A DNA stretch of 64,000 bases from contig NZ_CP119757.1 of NCBI RefSeq assembly GCF_029320955.1, forward strand, positions 2,108,001 through 2,172,000, in the 5' to 3' direction. The notes beneath the pieces are model-generated. The model saw nothing but the letters and a program-made list of their open reading frames with translations, was not told the origin of the DNA and did no database searches. How positions within the stretch are numbered: the first letter of the stretch is position 1; each line of letters opens with the position of its first letter. Source of the stretch: Flavobacterium sp. YJ01 (lineage in GTDB: Bacteria > Bacteroidota > Bacteroidia > Flavobacteriales > Flavobacteriaceae). A program made the translations under genes and the position numbers. This document shows positions 42,803-51,113 of the stretch, piece after piece.

Positions 42803-43489
42803 TTATTCTGCTAATAAAATTTTAATATCCTCCTGAATATCGCGTACACCTTTTTTGTCTAAACCGTCATAATAAATATTCGGATTCCCAAATTCATCTT
42901 TTCTGCAACGAATATTACCTTCTTTATCAATCAAAGCAAACAAACCTGAATGCTCAAATCCTCCACTTACTTTATCATTTGCACCCGCGTATAGATTAAA
43001 TCCCTTATTAGACAAGTCCATTATTACATCTCTATCGCCTGTTAAGAAATTCCAATTTGACGATTTTGCGCCCAATAATTTAGCGTGGTCTTTTAAAACT
43101 TGCGGAGTATCGTGTTTTGGATCAATAGTTATCGAAACAATACCAAAGTTAGGATTTCCAAAAAAAGTCTTTTCAATCTCCAACATACTCATATTCATCT
43201 TTGGGCAAATTGATGGACAAGTTGTAAAGAAAAATTCCAAAACATATACTTTTCCTTTATACGTTTCATTAGAAACCTTTGCGTTATCCTGATTTGTTAA
43301 TTCGAATTTTGGAGCTGGACCAATTGTCAAAAGTTTTGTGTCTTTTGGAGTTTTAGCTCCAACGTTATCCAAACGGTTTCCTTTAACAACATCACCATTT
43401 TTAACACGATCGACAATTTTAGGAATGGCGTAAATCCCAAAAATCAAAATGATAAAAGAGATTCCGATATATGATTTATTCTTAAACAT
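42803..43489 (-). CDS. SCO1/SenC-family copper chaperone
   Basis: A 228-residue thioredoxin-fold protein that loads copper into the CuA site of cytochrome oxidase. N-terminal anchor (about 5-22), copper-binding CPSICP in FFTTCPSICPKMNM, and a conserved histidine in GGFEHSGLFALID. The reduced-thiol ligands are all present, unlike the paralogue at 43501. It starts 11 bp after that paralogue. Confidence 0.92.
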   Translation of the reverse strand: MFKNKSYIGISFIILIFGIYAIPKIVDRVKNGDVVKGNRLDNVGAKTPKDTKLLTIGPAPKFELTNQDNAKVSNETYKGKVYVLEFFFTTCPSICPKMNMSMLEIEKTFFGNPNFGIVSITIDPKHDTPQVLKDHAKLLGAKSSNWNFLTGDRDVIMDLSNKGFNLYAGANDKVSGGFEHSGLFALIDKEGNIRCRKDEFGNPNIYYDGLDKKGVRDIQEDIKILLAE

Positions 43490-43500
43490 TATAAATGATT

Positions 43501-44142
43501 TTAAAGTTGTTTTGTAGCATTATGATTTTTCTTTAAAGCTGCACGGTATTCATACAGGATAATTTTAAAATCATCCAACATTTCATTGCTTAACTCTGAT
43601 GGGTGAAAAGTATCATAACCTTCTTTGTATTCTTTTTTATCTTTTCTTCCTCTAAGATTACGTTCCTTATCGATAATATAAACATTTGAGGTGCCAAGAT
43701 TTTCATTTAGTTTTTCTTTTAAATGAAGTCCATCATAGAATTTTTGAATTTCTTCTTTGGATGCAAATACGAAGTTCCAGTTTTTTACATCTGTAAAAGG
43801 TGATAAGGCATCAACAATTTTTTGCGCTTCAGTTTCTGTTCCAAGCGGACACAAGACTACAAACTGAAGATCTTCAAAACCATTATAACGCTTGTAGATT
43901 TTCTCATTTAAGTTGAAATAGTTTCCTCGATTTTCTAAAATATTTGAACCTGCAAAACCAAGAACAGTTATTTTTTTATCTAATGAGATTTTTTTTCCGT
44001 TTAGGGATTTCCAATTTCCAAAGTCAGCAACTTTTGGTGTTATTACAGGAAGTGTCGTAAAACTATTTACACCAGAAGCAAAAAATAAATAAGCTACAAT
44101 TGGAAGAACAAAAAGTACAAATAGAACTATATTTTTTTTCAT
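43501..44142 (-). CDS. SCO-like protein without the copper-binding cysteines
   Basis: A 213-residue membrane-anchored protein (N-terminal helix about 4-22). The core aligns by eye with the SCO gene next to it: ITVLGFAGSNIL in place of the SCO active-site strand, and NVYIIDKERNLRGRKD...YKEGYD...DDFKIILYEY parallel to LIDKEGNIRCRKD...YYDGLD...EDIKILL. The CxxxC pair is absent. It may be a redox-inactive, structural or peptide-binding paralogue working with SCO. It starts 79 bp after the subunit IV terminator, where a -7 box lies. Confidence 0.7.
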   Translation of the reverse strand: MKKNIVLFVLFVLPIVAYLFFASGVNSFTTLPVITPKVADFGNWKSLNGKKISLDKKITVLGFAGSNILENRGNYFNLNEKIYKRYNGFEDLQFVVLCPLGTETEAQKIVDALSPFTDVKNWNFVFASKEEIQKFYDGLHLKEKLNENLGTSNVYIIDKERNLRGRKDKKEYKEGYDTFHPSELSNEMLDDFKIILYEYRAALKKNHNATKQL

Positions 44143-44173
44143 TGTATTAACGGAAATAATTGAGGTACAAAAA

Positions 44174-44199
44174 TAAAAAAATCCCGATGTTATCGGGAC
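44174..44199 (-). terminator. terminator between cytochrome oxidase subunit IV and the SCO-like genes
   Basis: TCCCGAT (44182-44188) pairs with ATCGGGA (44192-44198) over a 3-base loop. On the minus strand a run of eight T's follows. A minus-strand TATTTTTG (44168-44175) overlaps the end of the U-run, so the downstream genes may have their own promoter. Confidence 0.75.
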
Positions 44200-44220
44200 T
44201 CTTTTCGAATTAATATCATG

Positions 44221-44571
44221 TTAAAAATTCCATTTAATAGTAGAATCTTTAAAAACCCCATAAATATAATGCCCTTCTGTTAACAGAATAAACAATAAAT
44301 ATAAAACTAGGAAGATAACAGGAGAAACCACAGACCATCTAAGGCTGCTTTTTTCACCTTCCATGTGCATAAATGCCCATACAATATAGTATGCTTTGAA
44401 AACTGTTAGGATATAGAAAATCCAGTTTAACAAATTCAAACCGATAAAATGCGTAAACTCTAATGATGCAGGCTTGTAGATACCTAAAATAACTTCTACT
44501 GTAGTTACTAATGAAAGTAATCCAAAAACAAACCAGATTCTTTTTGTATTTGATACGTGCTCGTGTGACAT
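44221..44571 (-). CDS. cytochrome oxidase subunit IV-family protein
   Basis: A 116-residue protein with three transmembrane helices (about 13-33, 42-62 and 80-100), as in heme-copper oxidase subunit IV. The KAYYIVWAFMHMEGE segment in the second loop is typical of the Bacteroidota form. Follows the subunit III gene by 19 bp. The oxidase subunits I/II are outside this window. Confidence 0.85.
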   Translation of the reverse strand: MSHEHVSNTKRIWFVFGLLSLVTTVEVILGIYKPASLEFTHFIGLNLLNWIFYILTVFKAYYIVWAFMHMEGEKSSLRWSVVSPVIFLVLYLLFILLTEGHYIYGVFKDSTIKWNF

Positions 44572-44590
44572 AATAATTAAATGCTAAAAA

Positions 44591-45577
44591 TTAAACTAGG
44601 TAGAAAACTGTAAATACAAATACCCAAACTAAATCTACGAAGTGCCAGTATAAACCAACTTTCTCTACCATTTCGTAGCTTCTTCTCTTCTCATAAGTAC
44701 CTAACAATACATTAAAGAAAATGATGATATTGATAATAACTCCTGAGAATACGTGGAATCCGTGGAAACCTGTAATAAAGAAGAAGAAATCAGCAAATAA
44801 TTTATTACCGTATTCGTTTCTGATCAAGTTAGCTCCTTCTACAACATATTTAGCAGATGCTAAATGTGCTTCAGACTCTTCTCTTGATAATACCGTTTTT
44901 TTCTTCTTATCAGTAAGTTTTTCTGTTCTAATTAAAATTTCAGGATGTGCTTTAAATCCAGCTTGAACTTCAGCTACTGTATAAGTTGGAAGTGATTGAG
45001 CATCTTCCATAAACCAAGTTGAATGGCTTCTTGTTAAAGCTTCTCTTTGTTCTGGTAATTTAACAGCAAAATCAGCTAAAGCAACTCTTTTTCCGTCTTT
45101 ATCCACGAATTGAAGTAAACTTCCCCCAACTGTTTCAACTGCTCCATATTCACCTTTAATGAAGTTTTTCCATTCCCAAGCTTGAGAACCAACGAAAATA
45201 AGACCTCCAATAATAGTTAAGAACATATAAATAGCAACTTTTGTCTTTTTCAATTGGTGTCCTGCATCAACAGCTAAAACCATTGTTACAGAAGAAAAGA
45301 TCAAAATAAAAGTCATTAATGCTACATAATACATTGGAGCCGCAACACCATGCATAAATGGAAAGTGAGTAAACACTTCATCAGCCAAAGGCCAAGTTTC
45401 AATAAATTTAAATCTAGAAAAACCGTAAGCTCCTAGAAATCCAGAGAATGTTAAGGCATCTGATACGATAAAAAACCACATCATCATTTTACCATAACTT
45501 GATCCTAGTGGCTGGATCTCATGACCGCCTCCCCAAGTTTTTTCGTCGTTGTTTGCAGTAGTAACTGTCGCTCCCAT
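44591..45577 (-). CDS. cytochrome c oxidase subunit III (with long hydrophilic insertion)
   Basis: A 328-residue subunit III: helices at about 28-50, 80-100, 115-135, 275-297 and 305-325. Between helices 3 and 4, about residues 140-240 form a hydrophilic insertion (TEKLTDKKKKTVLSREESEA). Family markers are GSSYGKMMMWFFIVSDALTFSGFLGAY, FFFITGFHGFHVFSG and YWHFVDLVWVFVFTVFYL. The insertion makes it longer than most subunit III proteins. It lies 42 bp after the first subunit III. Confidence 0.92.
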   Translation of the reverse strand: MGATVTTANNDEKTWGGGHEIQPLGSSYGKMMMWFFIVSDALTFSGFLGAYGFSRFKFIETWPLADEVFTHFPFMHGVAAPMYYVALMTFILIFSSVTMVLAVDAGHQLKKTKVAIYMFLTIIGGLIFVGSQAWEWKNFIKGEYGAVETVGGSLLQFVDKDGKRVALADFAVKLPEQREALTRSHSTWFMEDAQSLPTYTVAEVQAGFKAHPEILIRTEKLTDKKKKTVLSREESEAHLASAKYVVEGANLIRNEYGNKLFADFFFFITGFHGFHVFSGVIINIIIFFNVLLGTYEKRRSYEMVEKVGLYWHFVDLVWVFVFTVFYLV

Positions 45578-45619
45578 AAAAGATATTCGTTAAAAAGTTC
45601 CCAAATTTACGTTTTTTTC

Positions 45620-46207
45620 TTATTTAAAGAAAAATAAAAATAAAAATAAATATACCCATAATAAATCCAAAAAGTGCCAATACATCGCACCTAGTTCTAT
45701 ACCAAGAGTTTGAGTCGAATTGTATTTTTGTTTAAAATGATTATAAATTATAATTAAAAGTGAAATTAATCCGCCAGCTAAGTGCAACAAGTGCGTAACT
45801 GTTACCACATAAAGAAAAGTTGTAGTAATTGAGCTACCTTGTCCTGTAAAATAATACCCTTCTTCAATGATTTGTCCAAATCCTTGAAATTGAAGCACAA
45901 TAAATAAAATCCCTAAAGCCAAAGTTCCTAAAAGCAAGCTTGTAACTGTGCTTCTATTATCTTTCTGAATGGCTTTTTTTGCCAAATGAAAGGTAACACT
46001 ACAAGCGATAATCACTGCTGTGCTCCAATAAAATGCAGAAGGAAGCTGAAAGTCCTTCAACCAATCCGCTCTTGATTTACTTACTACAAATGCACTTGTT
46101 AATCCTGCGAACATCATGGTCATACTAACCATTGCAAAAAGCAGAATCAGTTTTGCTGATTTTGACTTTTGTGCTTGTTCATCATTTGTTTTCAACGTCA
46201 TTTCCAT
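45620..46207 (-). CDS. heme-copper oxidase subunit III-family protein
   Basis: A 195-residue protein with five transmembrane helices. It has the subunit III markers MVSMTMMFAGLTSAFVV, VVTVTHLLHLAGG and MYWHFLDLLWVYLFLFLF. It starts 2 bp after cyoE stops. With the adjacent longer subunit III gene it gives two subunit III-type proteins for one oxidase, a Bacteroidota arrangement. Confidence 0.92.
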   Translation of the reverse strand: MEMTLKTNDEQAQKSKSAKLILLFAMVSMTMMFAGLTSAFVVSKSRADWLKDFQLPSAFYWSTAVIIACSVTFHLAKKAIQKDNRSTVTSLLLGTLALGILFIVLQFQGFGQIIEEGYYFTGQGSSITTTFLYVVTVTHLLHLAGGLISLLIIIYNHFKQKYNSTQTLGIELGAMYWHFLDLLWVYLFLFLFFFK

Positions 46208-46209
46208 AA

Positions 46210-47112
46210 CTATCTTAAAAATTTATCTACTATATATACAATCTGTAAAAGCGAAATATAAGAAACACTAACCAACATTAATGTTCTTGCTGCTTTTGCT
46301 GTTCTTAATTTATACAGTTTTACTGCATAAAAAAGCATCCAGATTCCTAAAAGAAATACTAAAACTGCTGCAATTGGCGAAATAAACAATTGTCCTGTAA
46401 AACCTAAGACAGGCAATAAAGATGCAATTATTAACCAAACTGTATACAAAATAACCTGCAATGCAGTTCCTTTATCTTTTCTGCCTGTAGGCAACATAAA
46501 AATTCCTGCTTTTTCATAGTCTTCATACAAGAACCATCCAATAGACCAAAAGTGTGGGAATTGCCAAAAAAATTGAATCAAAAACAAAGTTCCTGCCTCA
46601 ATACCAAATTCTCCAGTTGCCGCAACCCAACCCAACATGAACGGAATTGCACCAGGGAATGCTCCAACAAAAACAGATAATGAAGTAACTGTTTTTAATG
46701 GCGTATAAACACTTGTATATAAAAATATAGAAATTGCGGCAAACATTGCCGACTTAGCGTTTATAGTATAAAGTAGTGCTATACCAATAATAGTTAGCAA
46801 ACTCGCAACCAACAAAGCAACTTTTGGACTCATACGTCCTGAAGGAACTGGACGATTTTTAGTACGATCCATTAAAGAATCAATATCTTTCTCAATTACT
46901 TGATTAAAAGCATTTGAGGCTCCAACCATGCAATATCCTCCAACTGCTAAAACAGCTAAAACACTCCAACTAAATGGATGTTCTGAATCAACACCTAATA
47001 AATATCCTGCTATAGAAGAGAACAAAACACTAATAGCCAAGCCGGCTTTAGTAATCTCTTTAAAGTCTAGAAATATTGATTTGATTGATAATGTATTTTT
47101 TGCAGCGTTCAA
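46210..47112 (-). CDS. cyoE: protoheme IX farnesyltransferase (heme O synthase)
   Basis: Transfers farnesyl to heme B, making heme O for cytochrome oxidase. From TTG 47112 the protein has 300 residues and about nine helices. It carries the UbiA-type NQVIEKDIDSLMDRTKNRPVPSG motif (about residue 70-92) and the second DYEKAGIFMLPTGRKD motif near 195-210. I prefer TTG 47112 (MNAAKNTL) to the longer reading at 47157, because the TACATTTG promoter box at 47147-47154 would otherwise lie inside the gene. First gene of the oxidase set. Confidence 0.93.
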   Translation of the reverse strand: MNAAKNTLSIKSIFLDFKEITKAGLAISVLFSSIAGYLLGVDSEHPFSWSVLAVLAVGGYCMVGASNAFNQVIEKDIDSLMDRTKNRPVPSGRMSPKVALLVASLLTIIGIALLYTINAKSAMFAAISIFLYTSVYTPLKTVTSLSVFVGAFPGAIPFMLGWVAATGEFGIEAGTLFLIQFFWQFPHFWSIGWFLYEDYEKAGIFMLPTGRKDKGTALQVILYTVWLIIASLLPVLGFTGQLFISPIAAVLVFLLGIWMLFYAVKLYKLRTAKAARTLMLVSVSYISLLQIVYIVDKFLR

Positions 47113-47146
47113 TATCGTTGATATTTGTGTATTTTTTTTAGTGGTG

Positions 47147-47154
47147 CAAATGTA
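47147..47154 (-). promoter_or_regulatory. -7 box (TACATTTG) for the cyoE/oxidase operon
   Basis: A minus-strand TAnnTTTG match 35 bp before the TTG start at 47112. No clear -33 element. Confidence 0.45.
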
Positions 47155-47270
47155 CAAATTAGATTGTAGAATTTAGGCCTATAAAATTAGATTTTTTTCA
47201 ATAAAACCTTTATAAACTAAGATCTCAGCATTCTTTAACACTATTATTTCGAAAAATCTTATTAAAAATC

Positions 47271-49394
47271 CTAGTAATCAAAATACCAATTAAAAATATC
47301 AGATCTCAAACCGATGCTAAACCACGTTGTACTTTGTTTAAAAGTAGACGCTGTCTCTTGTGTCGGATCAAAATTTCGGTAAATAAGACTTCCAAATAAT
47401 TTTAAATTAGTCATTGGATTAATTAGGTAACCACCTTGAATATCTGCAATAAAAACACTCGTCTTGTTTCCCTGCCCTACTTTTACACCAGTATCATAAG
47501 GACGGTTTTCGTCGTAACTTTTATAAATATTACCTCCATAATTATATGAATCCTCTGCTGTATCAAAATCCAAACCTCTGGTTCCCATCGTGATTTTTGC
47601 ATCTCCAAAAATACGTCCTTTATGATAACGTCCAATTAAGATAAGCTCTTTAAAATTACCTCCCCATTGATGCCCGATACTTTGGTTATTATGTCCATAA
47701 TTTGTAATAACGGCACTATGAGAATATACATAAGGGCGCACATGATTAAATTCTACTTGAACCAATAAATCTTTTACATTAAACGCATTAAAATATTTCG
47801 CTCCTAACTGAAATCCGAATTTATTTTTCCAGCTTTGATTTCCAGCTCCAACATCAGAAACAGAAAATTCATCGATCAAGAATTGTGAGTACAAGTTAAT
47901 ACTGTTATTCCATTTATATTTTCCTGTAATTCCTAAAAGAGCATTTCCGCTTCTAGAAGAAGAACCGAATTCTACGGCACGATAAAAAATAATCGGATTC
48001 ACAAAATTGATATCAAAACCTCTATTATTCGTATCTGTCCAAACTACCGACTCAAAGAAACCTAAATTTAATCTATTCGAAACATTCCAACTTAAATAAT
48101 GGTTCGCCATAAATTTAGTTGCATAGGTCCTATCAACTGTTACATCTGGACGAACATCTTTCAGCCACATATAGGTATTGGTGTACTTTATTTTCCAAAA
48201 CTTGGTATTAATTTTAAAGTAAGGATATGGACTTGCACCATCTCCTTCTAAAAGAGAACGATATCCATCTCCGATAAAATTTCTTCCATAACCCAATTGC
48301 AAATCGAAAATTTTACTTGGGGTGTAGGTAATATTAGCTTCCGCTAAAGGAAAATCGTATGCATCGGTTTTAAATCTTTTCGCAATTCCAACACCTGGAA
48401 TTATCGCCGGATTTCCTCCAGAAGGCTTTATAGACTCTGCATAATCATTAAAATATCCTGCAAATCTTCCCTGACTTTCAAAAAATGTTGTTGTAAAATT
48501 GATCTGCTTTCCTAAACCTCCTCTAAAATTCAATGCTCTAGTATTCACGTAAGTGTAAGATGCATCAATATCCGAAGCCTTTCCTAATTGCAAATCCACA
48601 ATCGGGTTTAAAGCAAGCCAATATCCTTCGCCTTGAATCTGCACCATATTTTCATTCCACCATTTTCTTCCCAACCAACTCGAAACATTTTTTTGCAACG
48701 ATTGATTAACCGCTTTCAAATTATAATATTTTGAAACTTCTTCGTAAGTAAATGGTTTAGAAGCAGTATGGTTATTACTTCCAACCTGATTCATTGCGCC
48801 ATCAAACTGAGCATAATAACTATGTGAAAATGGAATATTTAAATGACTTTCGAATTCTGGATTATTGTATTTTTTATAAACAATGCTATCCAACTCTGTC
48901 ATAGGTTTTTCAATTGGTTTTAAAATTTCTGCAGCCGCCAAAGCTTCAGCAGCGACTTGTTCTGAATTCTTTAAAGGTATATCAATTGAAATGGTATATT
49001 TTGAATAAGTTGGTTTTCCATTATAAGTTGACGGTTTTATTTTTGGAAACTTTCCAAAAACTCGCTTTGCTTCTGCTGACAATTCCTCACTTGCCGCCGA
49101 AACATAAATTACTTTAAACACACCTTCCGCATCAACTTCAAAAAGAACTTTTACGTCTCCTTTGTATTTTTTTTCTTTTAAATTTTCAGGAACTTGAAAA
49201 TTACCAAATACAAAATCCTGAACTTCTTTATAAAAACAATTCTCTAATTTTTTTCCATCCAAATTTTCACAATTTGGAAAAACAGGAAACATCTCAGCAG
49301 TAAAACCAGGCTGAATTGAAGTATTGCCATTTTGCTGTGCCGAAGCATTTAAAAACAAAAAAATTAAAACAAGGGATAAAAAAAACTTATTCAC
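47271..49394 (-). CDS. remB: RemB-like gliding motility outer-membrane protein
   Basis: A 707-residue outer-membrane protein, GTG start. A signal peptide (LVLIFLFLNASAQ) is followed by an N-terminal domain (about 75-145) with YKGDVKVLFEVDAEGVFK and a TonB-C-like layout, then a large barrel with many aromatic-rich strands (Wzi-like), ending SIGLRSDIFNWYFDY. The F. johnsoniae RemB gene sits in the same order relative to sprA, gcvH, vanZ and deoC, as I recall, which is the main basis for the name. It follows deoC by 16 bp. Confidence 0.82.
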   Translation of the reverse strand: MNKFFLSLVLIFLFLNASAQQNGNTSIQPGFTAEMFPVFPNCENLDGKKLENCFYKEVQDFVFGNFQVPENLKEKKYKGDVKVLFEVDAEGVFKVIYVSAASEELSAEAKRVFGKFPKIKPSTYNGKPTYSKYTISIDIPLKNSEQVAAEALAAAEILKPIEKPMTELDSIVYKKYNNPEFESHLNIPFSHSYYAQFDGAMNQVGSNNHTASKPFTYEEVSKYYNLKAVNQSLQKNVSSWLGRKWWNENMVQIQGEGYWLALNPIVDLQLGKASDIDASYTYVNTRALNFRGGLGKQINFTTTFFESQGRFAGYFNDYAESIKPSGGNPAIIPGVGIAKRFKTDAYDFPLAEANITYTPSKIFDLQLGYGRNFIGDGYRSLLEGDGASPYPYFKINTKFWKIKYTNTYMWLKDVRPDVTVDRTYATKFMANHYLSWNVSNRLNLGFFESVVWTDTNNRGFDINFVNPIIFYRAVEFGSSSRSGNALLGITGKYKWNNSINLYSQFLIDEFSVSDVGAGNQSWKNKFGFQLGAKYFNAFNVKDLLVQVEFNHVRPYVYSHSAVITNYGHNNQSIGHQWGGNFKELILIGRYHKGRIFGDAKITMGTRGLDFDTAEDSYNYGGNIYKSYDENRPYDTGVKVGQGNKTSVFIADIQGGYLINPMTNLKLFGSLIYRNFDPTQETASTFKQSTTWFSIGLRSDIFNWYFDY

Positions 49395-49410
49395 TAAAAC
49401 AGGTATTTAT

Positions 49411-50154
49411 TTAATATTGATTTGGGGAAATTTGTCCGTTTGCAATTGCTTTAGCAGCCGAAGTGCCAATTCGCTGCACGCCTAAATTAATCATTTCTAC
49501 TGCCTCCTCATACGAACGAACGCCTCCAGCAGCTTTTACCGGCAAAGGCGACGCATTTTCAAGCATTATAATGACAGAAGAAGCAGTTGCTCCATTTGGA
49601 ATTCCGTTTTCTGTTTTATAAAATCCTGTTGATGACTTAACAAACACAGAAGAAAAATCTTCTTCATCGAAATGAGATACCACAACATTTTTAATCAAAG
49701 CAGATAATTGTATGATTTCTTTATCAGTCAAAGCCGCAACTTCTATAATCCACTTTACTGTTTTGTTATGAGCCAAGCCAATCTGGGTTCCTATTAAGAT
49801 TTCGTTTTTTACCAAATCTATTTCCCCATTTTTAAAAGCTTCGTAATTACAAACAAAATCCAAATCGTCGGCTCCATTTTCAATCGCTTCATTGGCTTCT
49901 TTTATCTTAGTTTCAAGATTTGACTTCCCTTCTGGAAAGTCGATTACAGTTCCGACCAGCAAAACAGATTTAGCTTCTGCGATCATTTCTTTCGCCATTG
50001 CCACATATTCTGGGCGAATCATTACCAATTTAAATTCTTCCTTAATTGCTTCAACAATGGTATTTTTTACCACTAAAACATTTTCTGTATCAGAGAGTCC
50101 AGCTTGCGAAGCCGTTTTTAAATAAGTAGAATCTAAATATTGTTTTACATTCAT
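49411..50154 (-). CDS. deoC: deoxyribose-phosphate aldolase
   Basis: Cleaves 2-deoxyribose 5-phosphate to glyceraldehyde 3-phosphate and acetaldehyde. The 247-residue TIM barrel has the Schiff-base lysine in SVFVKSSTGFY at about residue 165 and the second lysine region VKAAGGVRS near 195. I start at ATG 50154 because the -7 box TACTTTTG (50182-50189) lies in the longer reading. It is read together with remB. Confidence 0.95.
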   Translation of the reverse strand: MNVKQYLDSTYLKTASQAGLSDTENVLVVKNTIVEAIKEEFKLVMIRPEYVAMAKEMIAEAKSVLLVGTVIDFPEGKSNLETKIKEANEAIENGADDLDFVCNYEAFKNGEIDLVKNEILIGTQIGLAHNKTVKWIIEVAALTDKEIIQLSALIKNVVVSHFDEEDFSSVFVKSSTGFYKTENGIPNGATASSVIIMLENASPLPVKAAGGVRSYEEAVEMINLGVQRIGTSAAKAIANGQISPNQY

Positions 50155-50181
50155 AATGATCGAAATTGCAGAAAACCAGCA

Positions 50182-50189
50182 CAAAAGTA
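50182..50189 (-). promoter_or_regulatory. -7 box (TACTTTTG) for deoC-remB
   Basis: A minus-strand TAnnTTTG match 28 bp before the deoC ATG. A TTTG exists 11 bp further upstream, too close to be a normal -33. Confidence 0.4.
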
Positions 50190-50239
50190 CATTTTATATT
50201 CAAAAAACACAGCTTTTAAAAGCTTGATTTTATCGTACA

Positions 50240-50268
50240 AAAAAACCCACCGAAGTGGGTTTTTCCAA
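50240..50268 (-). terminator. terminator after vanZ
   Basis: AAAAACCCAC (50241-50250), loop CGAA, GTGGGTTTTT (50255-50264). On the minus strand T's follow the stem. It separates the gcvH-vanZ unit from deoC-remB. Confidence 0.85.
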
Positions 50269-50271
50269 TAT

Positions 50272-50655
50272 TTATATCTTATCCATCTGCTTTTTAAAAG
50301 CGATAGCAGAAAAAACTGCTGCGAAAGCTCCAAGAGCATTTGCTAAAACATCCGATATATCTGCCGCTCTGGTAACTGTAAGAGCATTTTGCAGAATCTC
50401 GATTGTAATTCCAAAAAAAACAGAGAATATAAACGAAATCAAATAAGCCTTATAATCATCTGCTTCTTTTCCTTTCAATTCTTTTTTGAAAAACAAAATC
50501 CAAGAAATTGTAAATCCAAAATGAAAACAGAAATGTACAATTTTATCTAAACTTGGAAAATTAACTACTGGTAAATTTCCCGAATCTGTTAGACACAGAT
50601 AAGCAATAATTCCAGAGCAGATAATTGCCCAAATTAATAGCAGCTGTTTAGGCAC
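50272..50655 (-). CDS. VanZ-family membrane protein
   Basis: A 127-residue protein with four helices (about 5-22, 37-55, 70-90 and 98-115), containing [20 protein letters not shown] and [28 protein letters not shown], the conserved block of the VanZ family. It starts with GTG and overlaps gcvH by 8 bp. VanZ proteins raise teicoplanin resistance in enterococci, but that role cannot be assumed here. Confidence 0.9.
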   Translation of the reverse strand: MPKQLLLIWAIICSGIIAYLCLTDSGNLPVVNFPSLDKIVHFCFHFGFTISWILFFKKELKGKEADDYKAYLISFIFSVFFGITIEILQNALTVTRAADISDVLANALGAFAAVFSAIAFKKQMDKI

Positions 50656-51028
50656 CGATTAATTCTTTATAAGCTTCATCAGACAATAAAGAATCAATTT
50701 CTGATGCATCTGAAATTTTAATTTTAATCATCCATCCTGCTCCATAAGGATCAGAATTTACAGTTTCTGGAGCACTTTCTAAATCTTCATTAAAAGCAAT
50801 GATTTCACCTGTTAATGGTAAAAATAAATCCGAAACTGTTTTTACAGCCTCAACAGTTCCAAAAACTTCATCTTTTGAAAGTGTCTGATCTAAAGTTTCT
50901 ACCTCAACATACACGATATCTCCTAACTCTTTTTGTGCAAAATGAGTAATTCCTACAGTCGCAACATCTCCTTCGATGCTAACCCATTCGTGATCTTTTG
51001 TGTACTTTAAATTTGCTGGTATGCTCAT
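50648..51028 (-). CDS. gcvH: glycine cleavage system H protein
   Basis: Lipoyl carrier of the glycine cleavage system. 126 residues, with the lipoyl lysine in [15 protein letters not shown] (about residue 62) and the family N-terminus [14 protein letters not shown]. Lies 85 bp after sprA with its own -7 box, and is co-transcribed with vanZ. The other gcv genes are not in this window. Confidence 0.97.
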   Translation of the reverse strand: MSIPANLKYTKDHEWVSIEGDVATVGITHFAQKELGDIVYVEVETLDQTLSKDEVFGTVEAVKTVSDLFLPLTGEIIAFNEDLESAPETVNSDPYGAGWMIKIKISDASEIDSLLSDEAYKELIGA

Positions 51029-51068
51029 AATAGTATGTTTGAAAATTGATAATTTAAAATTTAAGCCA

Positions 51069-51076
51069 CAAATGTA
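51069..51076 (-). promoter_or_regulatory. -7 box (TACATTTG) for gcvH-vanZ
   Basis: A minus-strand TAnnTTTG match in the sprA-gcvH gap, 41 bp before the gcvH ATG. No clear -33. Confidence 0.45.
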
Positions 51077-51113
51077 ATAATCTTCTAATGAAATCTAGTT
51101 TAGAAACCAAAAA

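Noticed and set aside
47113..47157. Longer cyoE start at 47157
   Set aside because: The extra residues contain cysteine and threonine runs unlike the family and cover a -7 promoter box. TTG 47112 gives a family-like N-terminus.
50272..50655. VanZ as a glycopeptide resistance gene
   Set aside because: The family is widespread, no vanA/H/X genes are present, and the gene sits in a conserved gcvH neighbourhood.
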